Of a stretch of 56,356 nt of DNA, positions 1 through 8,754 are shown one piece after another. The DNA is from Muribaculaceae bacterium. GTDB lineage: Bacteria > Bacteroidota > Bacteroidia > Bacteroidales > Muribaculaceae. A program made the position numbers and the translations under genes. The DNA lies in the NCBI GenBank assembly GCA_029068655.1, contig JAIECF010000255.1, positions 1 through 56,356 on the forward strand, read 5' to 3'. The notes beneath the pieces are model-generated. The model was not told the origin of the DNA, did no database searches, and saw only the letters and a list, made by a program, of their open reading frames with translations. Position 1 is the first letter of the stretch; each line of letters starts with the position of its first letter.

Positions 1-261
1 GTCAAGGCTGCCTCTCTCCTATTTCCGAATTTCTCAGCACCGCTTTGTCCAAACGTCTCGGAACGGGGCAATGGAGCGATGTCTCGTTCTACTCACTTTG
101 AGCAGAATAAAGGGATCCTACTGTACTTCAGATCACGCAGCGAGAGCGTAATTGTTATTTTCGCCAATTATAGTTCGATACGTCGGTATTATAGAGCTTA
201 CGCATCAAGGCTCTGCATGCTTGCTTACCGCTTCTACACGCTGTCAAAGCCAGTCACCCCC
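1..261 (-). ncRNA. ssrA: tmRNA (ssrA), 5' portion, cut by the window edge
   Basis: Transfer-messenger RNA that rescues stalled ribosomes and tags the unfinished protein for proteolysis. Read on the minus strand, the 5' end is GGGGGTGACTGGCTTTGACA near position 261, the conserved tmRNA acceptor-stem start. The internal tag frame at 165-136 encodes GENNNYALAA, followed by a TGA stop at 135-133; this ends in the usual ALAA degron and is of the Bacteroidales type. The 3' half of the tRNA-like domain, including the T-arm and CCA end, would lie beyond position 1, so the gene is incomplete only because of the window. Lon, a potential consumer of tagged proteins, is encoded a few kb away. Confidence 0.93.
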
Positions 262-327
262 TTTTGATGGGTTTCAATTGCGGTTGCAGTGTAATAAACG
301 CAGAAACAATAAGAATTGTTTTAGAAA

Positions 328-359
328 AATCGGAGGCATTAATGAAATTCCTCCGATTT
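328..359 (-). terminator. Rho-independent terminator of glnS
   Basis: A 10-bp perfect stem (AAATCGGAGG / CCTCCGATTT) with a 12-base loop lies 9 bases past the glnS stop. On the minus strand it is followed by a T-rich stretch. It separates glnS from ssrA. Confidence 0.8.
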
Positions 360-367
360 AACTTATA

Positions 368-2071
368 TTAACCTTTCTTCTGTTCTTTAGCCCATGTGTC
401 TCGTAAGCCAATAGTCTTATTAAATACAAGGTGTCCATCCTTGCTGTCAGGGTCGACGGTGTAATATCCAAGACGTTGGAACTGGAAGTGATCGCCGGGC
501 TTAGCGTTCTCTGCAAGCCAAGGCTCCACCATAACGTTTTCCCTAACCTTAAGTGAATCCGGATTGAGAAGGTCCCTGAAGTCGCCCTCCTCTGCAGAAG
601 GATTTTCTACGGAGAACAGGCGATCGTAATCACGTACCTCAACCTTCACTGCGGTTGGAACACTAACCCAGTGGAGAGTGCCTTTCACCTTGCGATCAGA
701 GCCAGGCAGACCACTGCGAGTGTCGAAATCAACATCTGCATGGATTGCGGTGATGTTTCCTTCATCATCCTTATCCATACCGGTACATTTGATAATATAT
801 GCTCCTTTCAGACGTACCTCCTTGTCAGGACTTAGACGGAAGAACTTCTTAGGTGGATTCTCCATAAAATCCTCACGTTCGATCCAAAGCTCACGGCTGA
901 AAGGCATCTCATGCTGTCCGGCAGTGGGATCTTCAGGATTGGAATCAAGCATGAAGATCTCTTCCTTCCCTTCAGGATAGTTGTCGAGAATTAATTTCAC
1001 GGGATTCTGAACAGCATGTACACGGGTAGCTGTAGCGTTAAGATCTTCGCGTACAGAATGCTCAAGAAGCTCTATATGATTAAGGGCTTCATATTTCGTA
1101 TAACCGATACGGTTGACGAAGTTCTTGATTGACGAAGGAGTATAGCCACGACGGCGCAGGCCACAGATTGTCGGCATACGAGGATCATCCCAACCGCGAA
1201 CGAGCCCTTCCTTTACAAGCTGAAGCAGCTTACGCTTGCTCATCACAGTGTAAGTAAGGTTGAGACGGTTGAACTCTATCTGTCGCGGGCAATATGACTC
1301 ATCCGCCAGTTCCTTTACGAAATACTCATAGAGGGGACGATGAGGTACGAACTCAAGAGTACATATAGAATGAGTGACACCTTCGAAATAGTCGCTCTGA
1401 CCATGTGCGAAATCATACATGGGATATACTTTCCAGGTGTCGCCGGTACGCCAGTGCGGAGTCTTTATGATGCGGTACATTATAGGATCGCGAAAATGCA
1501 TGTTGTCGCTCGCCATGTCGATCTTAGCACGGAGCACCATCGAACCCTCCTCAAACTCTCCACGGTTCATTGCCTCAAAGAGACGGAGGTTTTCATCCAC
1601 CGGACGATCTCGGAAAGGCGAGTTCTGTCCCGGCTGAGTCGGAGTGCCTTTCTGGCGGGCTATCTCTTCGCTACTTTGTTCGTCGACATATGCTTTACCT
1701 TCTTTGATCATACGGACAGCAAGATCCCATAACTGCGGGAAATAGTCTGAGGCATAATAAAGACGATCGCCCCAGTCAAAACCGAGCCAATGGATGTCGC
1801 GCATGATGGCCTCGACATATTCAGTGTCTTCCTTCTGTGGATTAGTGTCATCGAAGCGAAGGTTGCAGGTGCCACCAAACTTTTCAGCGGCGCCGAAATC
1901 CATGATGATAGCCTTGGCATGGCCTATGTGGAGATATCCGTTGGGTTCGGGTGGAAAACGTGTGTTAAGTCGCCCACCGTTCTTTCCAGCCTCGAGGTCC
2001 TCCTTTATGTACTGCTCCACAAAGTTAAGGCCTGATTCATTCTCTTTGATTTCTTCAGTAATTTCTGCCAT
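368..2071 (-). CDS. glnS: Glutaminyl-tRNA synthetase
   Basis: Class I aminoacyl-tRNA synthetase charging tRNA-Gln with glutamine in the cytosol. About 567 residues. The Rossmann fold carries PEPNGYLHIGHAKA with HIGH at residues 48-51, and the second signature is a KMSKS variant reading VMSKRKL. The C-terminal half is the two-barrel anticodon-binding region typical of GlnRS (PEDPTAGQHEMPFSRELWIE, LGYYTVDPDS). I chose ATG at 2071 (MAEITEE) rather than ATG 2110, because the extra 13 residues are not typical of the family; both lie downstream of the -7 box at 2155-2162. Presence of GlnRS means Gln-tRNA-Gln can be made directly. Transcribed alone, ending at the hairpin at 328-359. Confidence 0.96.
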   Translation of the reverse strand: MAEITEEIKENESGLNFVEQYIKEDLEAGKNGGRLNTRFPPEPNGYLHIGHAKAIIMDFGAAEKFGGTCNLRFDDTNPQKEDTEYVEAIMRDIHWLGFDWGDRLYYASDYFPQLWDLAVRMIKEGKAYVDEQSSEEIARQKGTPTQPGQNSPFRDRPVDENLRLFEAMNRGEFEEGSMVLRAKIDMASDNMHFRDPIMYRIIKTPHWRTGDTWKVYPMYDFAHGQSDYFEGVTHSICTLEFVPHRPLYEYFVKELADESYCPRQIEFNRLNLTYTVMSKRKLLQLVKEGLVRGWDDPRMPTICGLRRRGYTPSSIKNFVNRIGYTKYEALNHIELLEHSVREDLNATATRVHAVQNPVKLILDNYPEGKEEIFMLDSNPEDPTAGQHEMPFSRELWIEREDFMENPPKKFFRLSPDKEVRLKGAYIIKCTGMDKDDEGNITAIHADVDFDTRSGLPGSDRKVKGTLHWVSVPTAVKVEVRDYDRLFSVENPSAEEGDFRDLLNPDSLKVRENVMVEPWLAENAKPGDHFQFQRLGYYTVDPDSKDGHLVFNKTIGLRDTWAKEQKKG

Positions 2072-2154
2072 AATCGGATTAAATTTACGGATCAACAGAG
2101 CGCTCTTCAAGGGAGCACGTCATTGATTCCTGCTAAGATGGTTAAAATCGCCTA

Positions 2155-2162
2155 CAAAATTA
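2155..2162 (-). promoter_or_regulatory. Bacteroidetes-type -7 box for glnS
   Basis: Minus-strand TAATTTTG, matching the TAnnTTTG consensus of the Bacteroidetes primary sigma factor, 84 bases before the chosen glnS ATG. It would start a short leader. Confidence 0.55.
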
Positions 2163-2183
2163 ATAAAATAAGGCGTAACGACA

Positions 2184-2213
2184 AAAAAAATGCGACCTTA
2201 GCCGCATTTTTTT
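2184..2213 (-). terminator. Terminator after ECF sigma gene
   Basis: Stem AAAAAAATGCG / CGCATTTTTTT with a short loop, 44 bases past the sigma gene stop; A and T tracts on both sides make it usable in both directions. Confidence 0.75.
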
Positions 2214-2257
2214 ATGATTCTATGTACATGTTTCTGTTATCAATAATCATTCAATTC

Positions 2258-2755
2258 TCAGGAAAGAGCGGCACGAAGGCGCTTGCGGGCGAAGAATATG
2301 CGACTTTTTACGGTGCCTACCGGCAGATTTAATTCTTCCGCAATTTCGCTATATTTATAACCGGCAACATGCATGTTGAAGGGCACACGGAATTCCTCGT
2401 CAAAAGATGCGAGAATAGCGTTTATTTCCTTCACAGTCATACTTCCGTCGGGAGTTTCGAGTGCAGATTCCTGTGATGTATTGAGATGATAGAGATCTTC
2501 AGTAGTGTCTACGATAGTTGCCTGGCGAACGGTCTTGCGGTAGTTGTTGATGAAGATGTTGCGCATGATCGTCATCACCCACCCCTTGAAGTTCGTTTCC
2601 GAAGTGAACTTCTCCTCGTTGTCAAGAGCCTTGAGAGTGGTATCCTGAAGAAGATCGGCTGCAGCCTCGCGGTCAGCTGTAAGCTGGATCGCAAAGTTCA
2701 TGAGGTTCGACTGGAGGCTGATGAGATTCTTTCGGAATGAGTTATTAGATGCCAT
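2258..2755 (-). CDS. ECF-type RNA polymerase sigma factor
   Basis: Sigma-70 family factor of the extracytoplasmic function class, about 165 residues with only regions 2 and 4. Region 2 includes AADLLQDTTLKAL and FKGWVMTIMRNIFINNYRK, the core-binding and -10 recognition helices. Region 4 includes FRVPFNMHVAGYKYSEIAEE and LPVGTVKSRIFFARKRLR, the -35 helix-turn-helix. I prefer ATG 2755 (MASNNSFRKN) over ATG 2812, because related Bacteroidales proteins begin with a comparable stretch; this is from memory. No anti-sigma or sensor gene lies beside it, so its signal is not visible here. A single-gene unit with its own terminator. Confidence 0.9.
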   Translation of the reverse strand: MASNNSFRKNLISLQSNLMNFAIQLTADREAAADLLQDTTLKALDNEEKFTSETNFKGWVMTIMRNIFINNYRKTVRQATIVDTTEDLYHLNTSQESALETPDGSMTVKEINAILASFDEEFRVPFNMHVAGYKYSEIAEELNLPVGTVKSRIFFARKRLRAALS

Positions 2756-3015
2756 TTGTCGTTGTTGTTTATAAAACTTGTTTAAGAAAATAGATTTTTG
2801 TTCATTGTTCACCTGTATAACGTAGGATGATTTTTATTTGTTTCAGGTTTTTCCGAAGATTTTCACAAATCGAATGAACAATTTTATAATTGTTTATTTC
2901 ACACTCAATTATATCAAATTAAATTAATATATCATTTGTAAAACAACGTGAAATCTTCATGAAACATGTATGCAACAAATGAGAGTGCTCTATTTGAAGA
3001 TTGGGAATTTTTTGT

Positions 3016-3023
3016 TAATTTTG
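3016..3023 (+). promoter_or_regulatory. -7 box for DEAD-box helicase gene
   Basis: TAATTTTG 20 bases before the helicase ATG in an AT-rich 230-base interval (2813-3042) that otherwise holds nothing I recognise. Confidence 0.6.
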
Positions 3024-3042
3024 CACTTGTAATTACATAGAT

Positions 3043-4482
3043 ATGAGATTTGATCAACTTCTTGAAAACGATGACCTGCTTGACGCACTATGGGATATGC
3101 GCTTCGACGAATGCACCCCGATTCAGGAGCAGGCTATTCCTGCCGTGCTTGACGGTCGCGACCTTCTGGCATGCGCTCAGACAGGAACAGGAAAGACAGC
3201 GGCTTATTTGCTTCCCGTAATCGATATATTATCGACATACGAATATCCTAAAGATGCAGTCAACTGCGTGATAATGGCTCCTACCAGGGAACTTGCCCAG
3301 CAGATCGACCAGCAGATGCAGGGTTTTTCCTATTTCCTTCCTATAAGCAGCATGCCGGTTTACGGTGGTACAGACGGACATACGTACGATCAACAGCGCC
3401 GTAGCCTCAAGGCAGGAGCAGACGTCGTGATCGCTACACCTGGCAGACTTCTCGCCCATCTCTCCATGGGATACGTAGATCTTTCCAAGGTATCCTTCTT
3501 CATACTTGATGAGGCTGACCGTATGCTCGACATGGGATTCTATGACGACATAATGCAAATAGTTGCCAGACTCCCGAAGGAAAGGCAGACCCTACTCTTC
3601 AGTGCCACGATGCCTCCCAAGATCCAGCAGCTTGCTTCCAGCATACTTAATAATCCTCACGAAATTAAACTCGCAGTATCTAAACCGGCTGACAAGATCA
3701 AGCAGACTGCCTACGTATGCTATGAGACCCAGAAACTTCCACTTTTATCATTCATATTCAGAAATATACCTCCTGAGAAAGTCATAGTATTCTCTTCATC
3801 CAAGCTTAAAGTCAAGGAACTCGCAAGAGCGCTCAGTAAAGAGAACTATAAGATAGGTGAAATGCATTCCGATCTTGAGCAGGAAAAGCGCGAAGACGTG
3901 ATCCTCGACTTCAAGAGCGGTAAGATCAATGTGCTTGTAGCCACCGACATTATGGCGCGCGGCATTGACATCGACGATATCCGGCTCGTTGTGAACTATG
4001 ATGTGCCCCGTGAAGCTGAAGACTATGTGCACCGTATAGGCCGAACAGCCAGAGCCGACCGCGACGGCAACGCCATCACATTCGTTTCGGAAAAAGAAAT
4101 AGGAAAATTCAAGCAAATAGAGAAATTCCTTGAAAAGCCAGTGGAAAAGGCCGCACTCCCTGACGATCTCGGAGATGGACCTGACTACTCTGCGTCAAGA
4201 AAGAAAGGCAGTGATAAAAAGAATGCATTCTCAAAAAACAAGAGAGGGAACAGGCGCCGCAAGTGCAAGGCTGAAGACGGAAAAGTAACGCCCCCCGTAC
4301 ATAAGACTGAAACTGATCAGAAAACTGATAAGGAAGCAATCGACAACGTTAAGAGTAATGCAGTCGCGGAGCAAAGAAATGAGAATGTTAAAAAGAAAAG
4401 TCACAGACGGCATCGCAGACCAAAGGCCAGATCATCATCAGATGCCTCTTCTACATTATCTGCCAAGCCTGCAATACAATAA
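3043..4482 (+). CDS. DEAD-box ATP-dependent RNA helicase
   Basis: Unwinds RNA duplexes using ATP; likely acts in ribosome assembly or RNA decay, especially at low temperature (family knowledge). All motifs are present: Q motif ECTPIQEQAIPA (about residues 23-34), Walker A AQTGTGKT (45-52), PTRELAQQ, DEADRMLDMGF (from about 156), SAT, and HRIGRTAR in the second RecA lobe. Residues from about 370 to 479 form a low-complexity Lys/Arg-rich tail, usual for RhlE/DeaD-type helicases and probably an RNA-binding anchor. Monocistronic, with a -7 box just upstream and a stem-loop directly after the stop. The subfamily (RhlE versus CsdA) cannot be settled by eye. Confidence 0.95.
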   Translation: MRFDQLLENDDLLDALWDMRFDECTPIQEQAIPAVLDGRDLLACAQTGTGKTAAYLLPVIDILSTYEYPKDAVNCVIMAPTRELAQQIDQQMQGFSYFLPISSMPVYGGTDGHTYDQQRRSLKAGADVVIATPGRLLAHLSMGYVDLSKVSFFILDEADRMLDMGFYDDIMQIVARLPKERQTLLFSATMPPKIQQLASSILNNPHEIKLAVSKPADKIKQTAYVCYETQKLPLLSFIFRNIPPEKVIVFSSSKLKVKELARALSKENYKIGEMHSDLEQEKREDVILDFKSGKINVLVATDIMARGIDIDDIRLVVNYDVPREAEDYVHRIGRTARADRDGNAITFVSEKEIGKFKQIEKFLEKPVEKAALPDDLGDGPDYSASRKKGSDKKNAFSKNKRGNRRRKCKAEDGKVTPPVHKTETDQKTDKEAIDNVKSNAVAEQRNENVKKKSHRRHRRPKARSSSDASSTLSAKPAIQ

Positions 4483-4507
4483 AAGGAGGGTTAGACCATC
4501 CCTCCTT
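4483..4507 (+). terminator. Stem-loop after helicase gene
   Basis: AAGGAGGG / CCCTCCTT starts on the base after the helicase stop codon. There is no clear T-run after it, so it may be an RNA-stabilising 3' hairpin rather than an efficient terminator. Confidence 0.55.
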
Positions 4508-4687
4508 AAGAGAAGTAAAGTTATGGATTCTTTTTAGACATGGTCGGCACTATTAAATTAAGTCGACCCATAGGAATTTATCTTTTTAAATGTCTTATCA
4601 TTCTTTACTTTTCATCAGTAGAACGCGTGAAACGAAAAAAAGTGGACAAAATTCAGTGTTAAATTTTCTTATATCATCTTAAAGTAT

Positions 4688-4695
4688 TAATTTTG
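4688..4695 (+). promoter_or_regulatory. -7 box for lon
   Basis: TAATTTTG whose G lies 9 bases before an ATG at 4704. Transcription would begin almost at that ATG, which argues for the next in-frame ATG at 4752 as the true Lon start with a roughly 50-base leader. Confidence 0.6.
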
Positions 4696-4751
4696 CGACC
4701 AAAATGTCCGGATGTATTTCTCGGTCAAGACCCACAATACTCGATAAACAA

Positions 4752-7187
4752 ATGAGCTATAAGCAATCTGACTACAATACATATCGCAATTATGAATCCA
4801 TGAGCACCATTAATCCGGTCAATGGAATCATGTCGGAAGTTTCTCCCGACTTCAATTTTGGCAATGCCGTCATCAACGAGCATCACATGCCAGTAGTACC
4901 TGTACGCAATATTGTACTCTTTCCGTTCATCACAGTTCCTCTTTCAGTGACTGATCCGGAAGTTCTTGATGTCTTAAATCTTGCGCATAAGAATCAGGAA
5001 GCCGTGATTACACTTACCACCATGTCGAACGTTGATAACATCACTACAAAGGATCTGTGTCGCGTAGGGGTAATATGTGTTGTCGCTCGAATCATGGAGA
5101 TGCCTGATGGAAGCTATACAGCATTCATGGTGGCAGCCAACCGCGCACGCGCCACAAAGATATATTCAAAAGAAAACGGATTTTTCGCCAGTGTAAAATA
5201 CCTTCCGGAGACTATGCCTACGGAAGAAGACATGGAACTTGCTGCCATCTTATCATCGGTCAACGATTCCTTTACAGAGATTCTCGGTCTCTTCAGCGAA
5301 GACGAGACTAAGGAACTCCGCTATGCACTCGCTCAGTTCAGCAGTCCTTTTAAAATGCTCAACTTCATCATCTGCAACTCTCCTATCTCGCTCGAAGACA
5401 AGCAGAAGCTTCTTGAGGAGTCAGATATAAAGAAGAGGGGGTCTATGCTTCTGCAGATGCTTGATACTGCTTATCAGATGCTTCAGCTTAAGGTTGATAT
5501 TCAGGAACGTACTCGCGAAGACCTCACTCGTCAGCAACGCGACCAGTTCCTGCAGCAACAGCTCAGAGCAATCAAGGAAGAACTCGGCGACAATCCTGAA
5601 GAGAGCGATGAGGCAGAACTATCATCAAGAGCGGAGAAGATGATGTGGAGCGAAGAAATAAAGACACACTTCGATAAGGAACTAAGGAAACTTGGACGTT
5701 TTATGGCATCCACTCCGGAATATGGAATACAATATACTTATCTAAACACCCTTCTTTCCTTGCCTTGGGACAAAAAGAAAGATTCTACCATAGACCTTGA
5801 TCACGTGGAGAAAATCCTAAACCGTGATCATTTCGGACTGGACAAGATAAAGGACCGGATTCTGGAACAGGTGGCAGTGATGAAACTACGAGGAGACATG
5901 AAGGCTCCTATCCTTTGTCTCTATGGTCCTCCCGGAGTGGGCAAGACATCACTCGGAAAGTCAGTGGCAGAAGCGTTAGGCAGAGACTATGCCCGTATAT
6001 CGCTCGGCGGCCTTCACGATGAAGCCGAAATCCGCGGACACAGGCGCACTTATATAGGAGCGATGCCTGGGCGAATAATAGCAGCTCTTGAAAAGACAGA
6101 AAGCAACAATCCCGTCATCGTTCTCGATGAGATAGATAAGATAAGCAAAGACATCAAGGGAGATCCATCGGCTGCTCTGCTTGAAGTGCTCGACCCAGAA
6201 CAGAATTCACGATTTCATGACAATTATATAGACATAGACTATAATCTCTCGGATGTACTCTTCATCGCAACAGCCAACACCCTTGACACAATATCTGATC
6301 CCCTGCTCGACCGAATGGAGCTAATTGAAGTTTCCGGCTATATAGTAGAGGAGAAAATTGAAATTGCCAAAAGACACCTGCTTCCTAAAGCGCTCTCCGA
6401 CCTCGGTTTTGAACCGGAAGACGTTAAGATCCAGGATGATGGATTAAGATTCATTATTGAACGGTATACCAGGGAATCAGGCGTCAGACAACTCGACAAG
6501 ACCATCCGACGGCTTCTTCGACGTCTGGCAAGGAAGAAAGCAACTTCAATTCCTATGCCCGAAAGCATAGGAATCGCTGAAGTTAAGGAAATACTTGGGA
6601 AGGAACTTCATTTGAGAGAACTTTACGAAGGTAATGACTATGTAGGAGTTGTCACAGGGCTTGCATGGACTGCCGCAGGGGGTGAGATTCTTTTCATAGA
6701 GTCTTCATTGTCAAAAGGAAAAGGTGAGAAACTTACACTGACCGGAAACCTTGGCGACGTCATGAAGGAATCAGCTACTATAGCCCTGCAGTATGTTAGG
6801 GCTCATGCGGTAGAATTAGGAATAGAAGACAGTAAATTTACCGAATATAATGTGCATGTACATGTGCCCGAAGGAGCTGTACCTAAAGACGGACCGTCTG
6901 CAGGAATCACTATGGTGACCTCTCTCGTATCAGCCTTTACAGGACGAAAAGTTCGTGAGAAACTTGCCATGACTGGAGAGATGACTCTTCGCGGGAAAGT
7001 TCTGCCTGTAGGAGGAATCAAGGAGAAGATACTTGCCGCCAAGCGTTCGGGCATCACGGATATTGTATTGTCGGCCGAAAACCGTCGAGACTTAGAGGAA
7101 ATAGAATCAACATATCTTAATGGGATCAACTTCCACTATGTCAATAACATAACTGAAGTTATCGATTATTCCGTGCTCAAAGACTGA
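4752..7187 (+). CDS. lon: ATP-dependent protease Lon
   Basis: Cytosolic AAA+ serine protease that degrades misfolded and regulatory proteins. About 811 residues in the normal order: N-terminal substrate-binding LON domain (HHMPVVPVRNIVLFPF, from about residue 53), coiled-coil linker, AAA+ module with Walker A GPPGVGKTS (about 393) and sensor/arginine motifs, then a protease domain with catalytic Ser in KDGPSAG (about 716) and Lys in GGIKEK (about 757). I chose ATG 4752 over 4704 because the promoter box nearly abuts 4704. The 50-residue N-terminal extension rich in Tyr, Asn and Ser is not part of the LON domain. Followed by a strong terminator. Confidence 0.96.
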   Translation: MSYKQSDYNTYRNYESMSTINPVNGIMSEVSPDFNFGNAVINEHHMPVVPVRNIVLFPFITVPLSVTDPEVLDVLNLAHKNQEAVITLTTMSNVDNITTKDLCRVGVICVVARIMEMPDGSYTAFMVAANRARATKIYSKENGFFASVKYLPETMPTEEDMELAAILSSVNDSFTEILGLFSEDETKELRYALAQFSSPFKMLNFIICNSPISLEDKQKLLEESDIKKRGSMLLQMLDTAYQMLQLKVDIQERTREDLTRQQRDQFLQQQLRAIKEELGDNPEESDEAELSSRAEKMMWSEEIKTHFDKELRKLGRFMASTPEYGIQYTYLNTLLSLPWDKKKDSTIDLDHVEKILNRDHFGLDKIKDRILEQVAVMKLRGDMKAPILCLYGPPGVGKTSLGKSVAEALGRDYARISLGGLHDEAEIRGHRRTYIGAMPGRIIAALEKTESNNPVIVLDEIDKISKDIKGDPSAALLEVLDPEQNSRFHDNYIDIDYNLSDVLFIATANTLDTISDPLLDRMELIEVSGYIVEEKIEIAKRHLLPKALSDLGFEPEDVKIQDDGLRFIIERYTRESGVRQLDKTIRRLLRRLARKKATSIPMPESIGIAEVKEILGKELHLRELYEGNDYVGVVTGLAWTAAGGEILFIESSLSKGKGEKLTLTGNLGDVMKESATIALQYVRAHAVELGIEDSKFTEYNVHVHVPEGAVPKDGPSAGITMVTSLVSAFTGRKVREKLAMTGEMTLRGKVLPVGGIKEKILAAKRSGITDIVLSAENRRDLEEIESTYLNGINFHYVNNITEVIDYSVLKD

Positions 7188-7213
7188 CTAAGCTATAAGT
7201 TTTTTTAACTATT

Positions 7214-7251
7214 ATATTGTGTTTCTGATTTGGAAACACAATATTTTTTTT
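7214..7251 (+). terminator. Terminator of lon
   Basis: Perfect 12-bp stem ATATTGTGTTTC / GAAACACAATAT followed by a run of eight T. The next gene's -7 box begins two bases after the T-run. Confidence 0.88.
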
Positions 7252-7252
7252 G

Positions 7253-7260
7253 TAACTTTG
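7253..7260 (+). promoter_or_regulatory. -7 box for second ECF sigma gene
   Basis: TAACTTTG, a perfect match to the Bacteroidetes consensus, with a TTTG about 20 bases upstream as the -33 element. The leader to ATG 7351 would be about 85 bases. Confidence 0.65.
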
Positions 7261-7350
7261 CACAATAAAATAAGAAAAATAACGTATACAATAATTTAAA
7301 ATATTCAGCCTATCGAAAGAAATATACTTAACGTATTAATCAGCAAGAAA

Positions 7351-7941
7351 ATGGCAAACTATGGAAGCATGACCGACGAACAATTGGTCAGAGCTTACGC
7401 GGACGGCAACAACGAGGCTTTTGACTCTCTGCTCAAGCGTCATCAGGAAAAAACATTCAACTATATCCTTCGTGTAGTAAAGAACGAGGATGTGGCAAAT
7501 GACATATTTCAGGAGACCTTCGTGAAGGCTATCATGACTATCAAGCAGGGTCGTTACACCGAAAACGGAAAGTTTCCGGCATGGATTTCGAGAATCGCCC
7601 ACAACCTAATCATTGACTATTATCGTCAGGAAAAATCCGAAAATATGCAGAGTACAGATATCGAAGATGTCGATATACTCAATAAGAAGGAACTTTGTGA
7701 AGGCACCATCGAAGACCGGATTATCTCCGAGCAGATTCGCGATGATGTGAAAATGCTCGTCACTCAGCTTCCTGACCTCCAGCGTGAAGTACTGACCATG
7801 CGCTACTACCAGAATCTTTCATTCAAGGAGATAGCGGATAAGACAGGTGTAAGCATAAACACTGCACTCGGAAGAATGCGCTACGCCATCATAAACCTAC
7901 GCAGAATCGCAGCGGAAAAGGATGTGGCGCTGACTCTATGA
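7351..7941 (+). CDS. ECF-type RNA polymerase sigma factor
   Basis: Second ECF sigma factor, 196 residues. Region 2 is EDVANDIFQETFVKAIM and FPAWISRIAHNLIIDYYRQ; region 4 is LPDLQREVLTMRYYQNLSFKEIADKTGVSINTALGRMRYAI (split here by eye into the -35 helix-turn-helix). Between the two is an acidic linker of about 40 residues (SENMQSTDIEDVDILNKK). The N-terminal YGSMTDEQLVRAYADGNNEA is standard for the group. No anti-sigma gene is adjacent. It has its own promoter and terminator, so it is a stand-alone unit and may be controlled by level or by a distant partner. Confidence 0.92.
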   Translation: MANYGSMTDEQLVRAYADGNNEAFDSLLKRHQEKTFNYILRVVKNEDVANDIFQETFVKAIMTIKQGRYTENGKFPAWISRIAHNLIIDYYRQEKSENMQSTDIEDVDILNKKELCEGTIEDRIISEQIRDDVKMLVTQLPDLQREVLTMRYYQNLSFKEIADKTGVSINTALGRMRYAIINLRRIAAEKDVALTL

Positions 7942-7969
7942 CACTTTCTTTACCTCAACTTTATAAATT

Positions 7970-8004
7970 AGGAAGTATTGACTTAGACTTTGTCAATACT
8001 TCCT
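7970..8004 (+). terminator. Terminator of ECF sigma gene
   Basis: Perfect 13-bp stem AGGAAGTATTGAC / GTCAATACTTCCT with a 9-base loop, followed by TATTTGTTTCTTT. Confidence 0.85.
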
Positions 8005-8166
8005 TATTTGTTTCTTTAAGATAAGGTGTCAAATGTTTTCGTACGTAAACAATGTGAACAAATAACGGGTTAAATTATCTTTATAAATCAGAATAAACAT
8101 AATCCAGTCGTCAGACGTTATATAACCAGAAATAAAACTAATGTAAAATATAAAGAAATCAATATT

Positions 8167-8460
8167 ATGAAAACATTTGATAAGGTTATAAAGGAATCTG
8201 TTCCGACGCTCGTTGTCTTTATGCATCACGGAAGCCAGAATGCCGTAGATGTTAAATATATCGTCGATGGTTTAAAGTCTAAATATGAGGGTAAGGCCAA
8301 TATCGTGAAAGCCGATGACCCTTACGGTAAGCTCAAAGTTTCCTACCGCCTGGAGGAATATCCCTCCTACATCCTCTTCAAGGAAGGACAGGAACTAATG
8401 AGGGAAAGCGGTAAAAAGACAGAGACCGAACTTGGCGAAATGATAGACAGAGCGCTCTAA
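8167..8460 (+). CDS. Thioredoxin-fold protein lacking the CxxC motif
   Basis: 97 residues with the thioredoxin fold pattern and no signal peptide, so cytosolic. It aligns without gaps to the TrxA encoded at 23385 through the active-site helix: where TrxA has WATWCGPC, this protein has MHHGSQNA, so CGPC is replaced by SQNA. The cis-proline loop is kept (EEYPSYILFKEGQE against RNIPTVLFFKDGE). It has no cysteine at all, so it cannot act as a disulfide reductase; a chaperone-like or binding role is possible but unproven. Single gene between two terminators. The 160-base upstream region is AT-rich with no clear -7 box. Confidence 0.85.
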   Translation: MKTFDKVIKESVPTLVVFMHHGSQNAVDVKYIVDGLKSKYEGKANIVKADDPYGKLKVSYRLEEYPSYILFKEGQELMRESGKKTETELGEMIDRAL

Positions 8461-8495
8461 TAGAACATATAGTCAACGGAAAGAATACCAATGCT

Positions 8496-8525
8496 TAGTC
8501 CGGAGTCTTATTAGACTTCGGACTA
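8496..8525 (+). terminator. Terminator of CxxC-less thioredoxin gene
   Basis: TAGTCCGgaGTC / GACttCGGACTA hairpin followed by a T-run (ATTTTTTATTTTA). Confidence 0.82.
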
Positions 8526-8595
8526 TTTTTTATTTTAGCTTCCTACAATATGAAAGGTAAAGATTGCGTTATGTAAATGTAATTATTAACTCAAC

Positions 8596-8754
8596 ATGCC
8601 TATGACAAACGGTTCTACTACTATTTTGTCATCGTCATCAAGTCAACAGTCTATGAAGTCACCACGCAGATCGACAATTGAAATGATCCGTCAGTTCGCA
8701 CGGACTTGTATCTCACTCAAGGATATGAACTTTGATGTAATGATGGCTAACTGA
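8596..8754 (+). CDS. Small 52-aa protein, unlisted by size cut-offs
   Basis: An ATG-to-TGA frame of 52 codons between two terminators. The protein starts MPMTNGSTTI, runs through a Ser/Gln-rich segment, then MKSPRRSTIEMIRQFARTC and ends MAN. The TGA leads straight into the terminator at 8755, as expected for a translated gene. The core xxSxxTIxxIRQFAR resembles small basic proteins I recall from many Bacteroidales genomes, but I cannot name a family and have no search to back this. Translation may start at Met3 or at the internal Met20, giving a 33-aa form. No signal peptide or membrane helix. Function unknown. Confidence 0.65.
   Translation: MPMTNGSTTILSSSSSQQSMKSPRRSTIEMIRQFARTCISLKDMNFDVMMAN

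Noticed and set aside
79..361. Small plus-strand open frames at the window start
   Set aside because: They lie over the minus-strand tmRNA gene and the glnS terminator.
4508..4703. Possible tRNA or small RNA between helicase and lon
   Set aside because: No cloverleaf or clear stem-loop could be folded by eye; only the lon promoter is supported.
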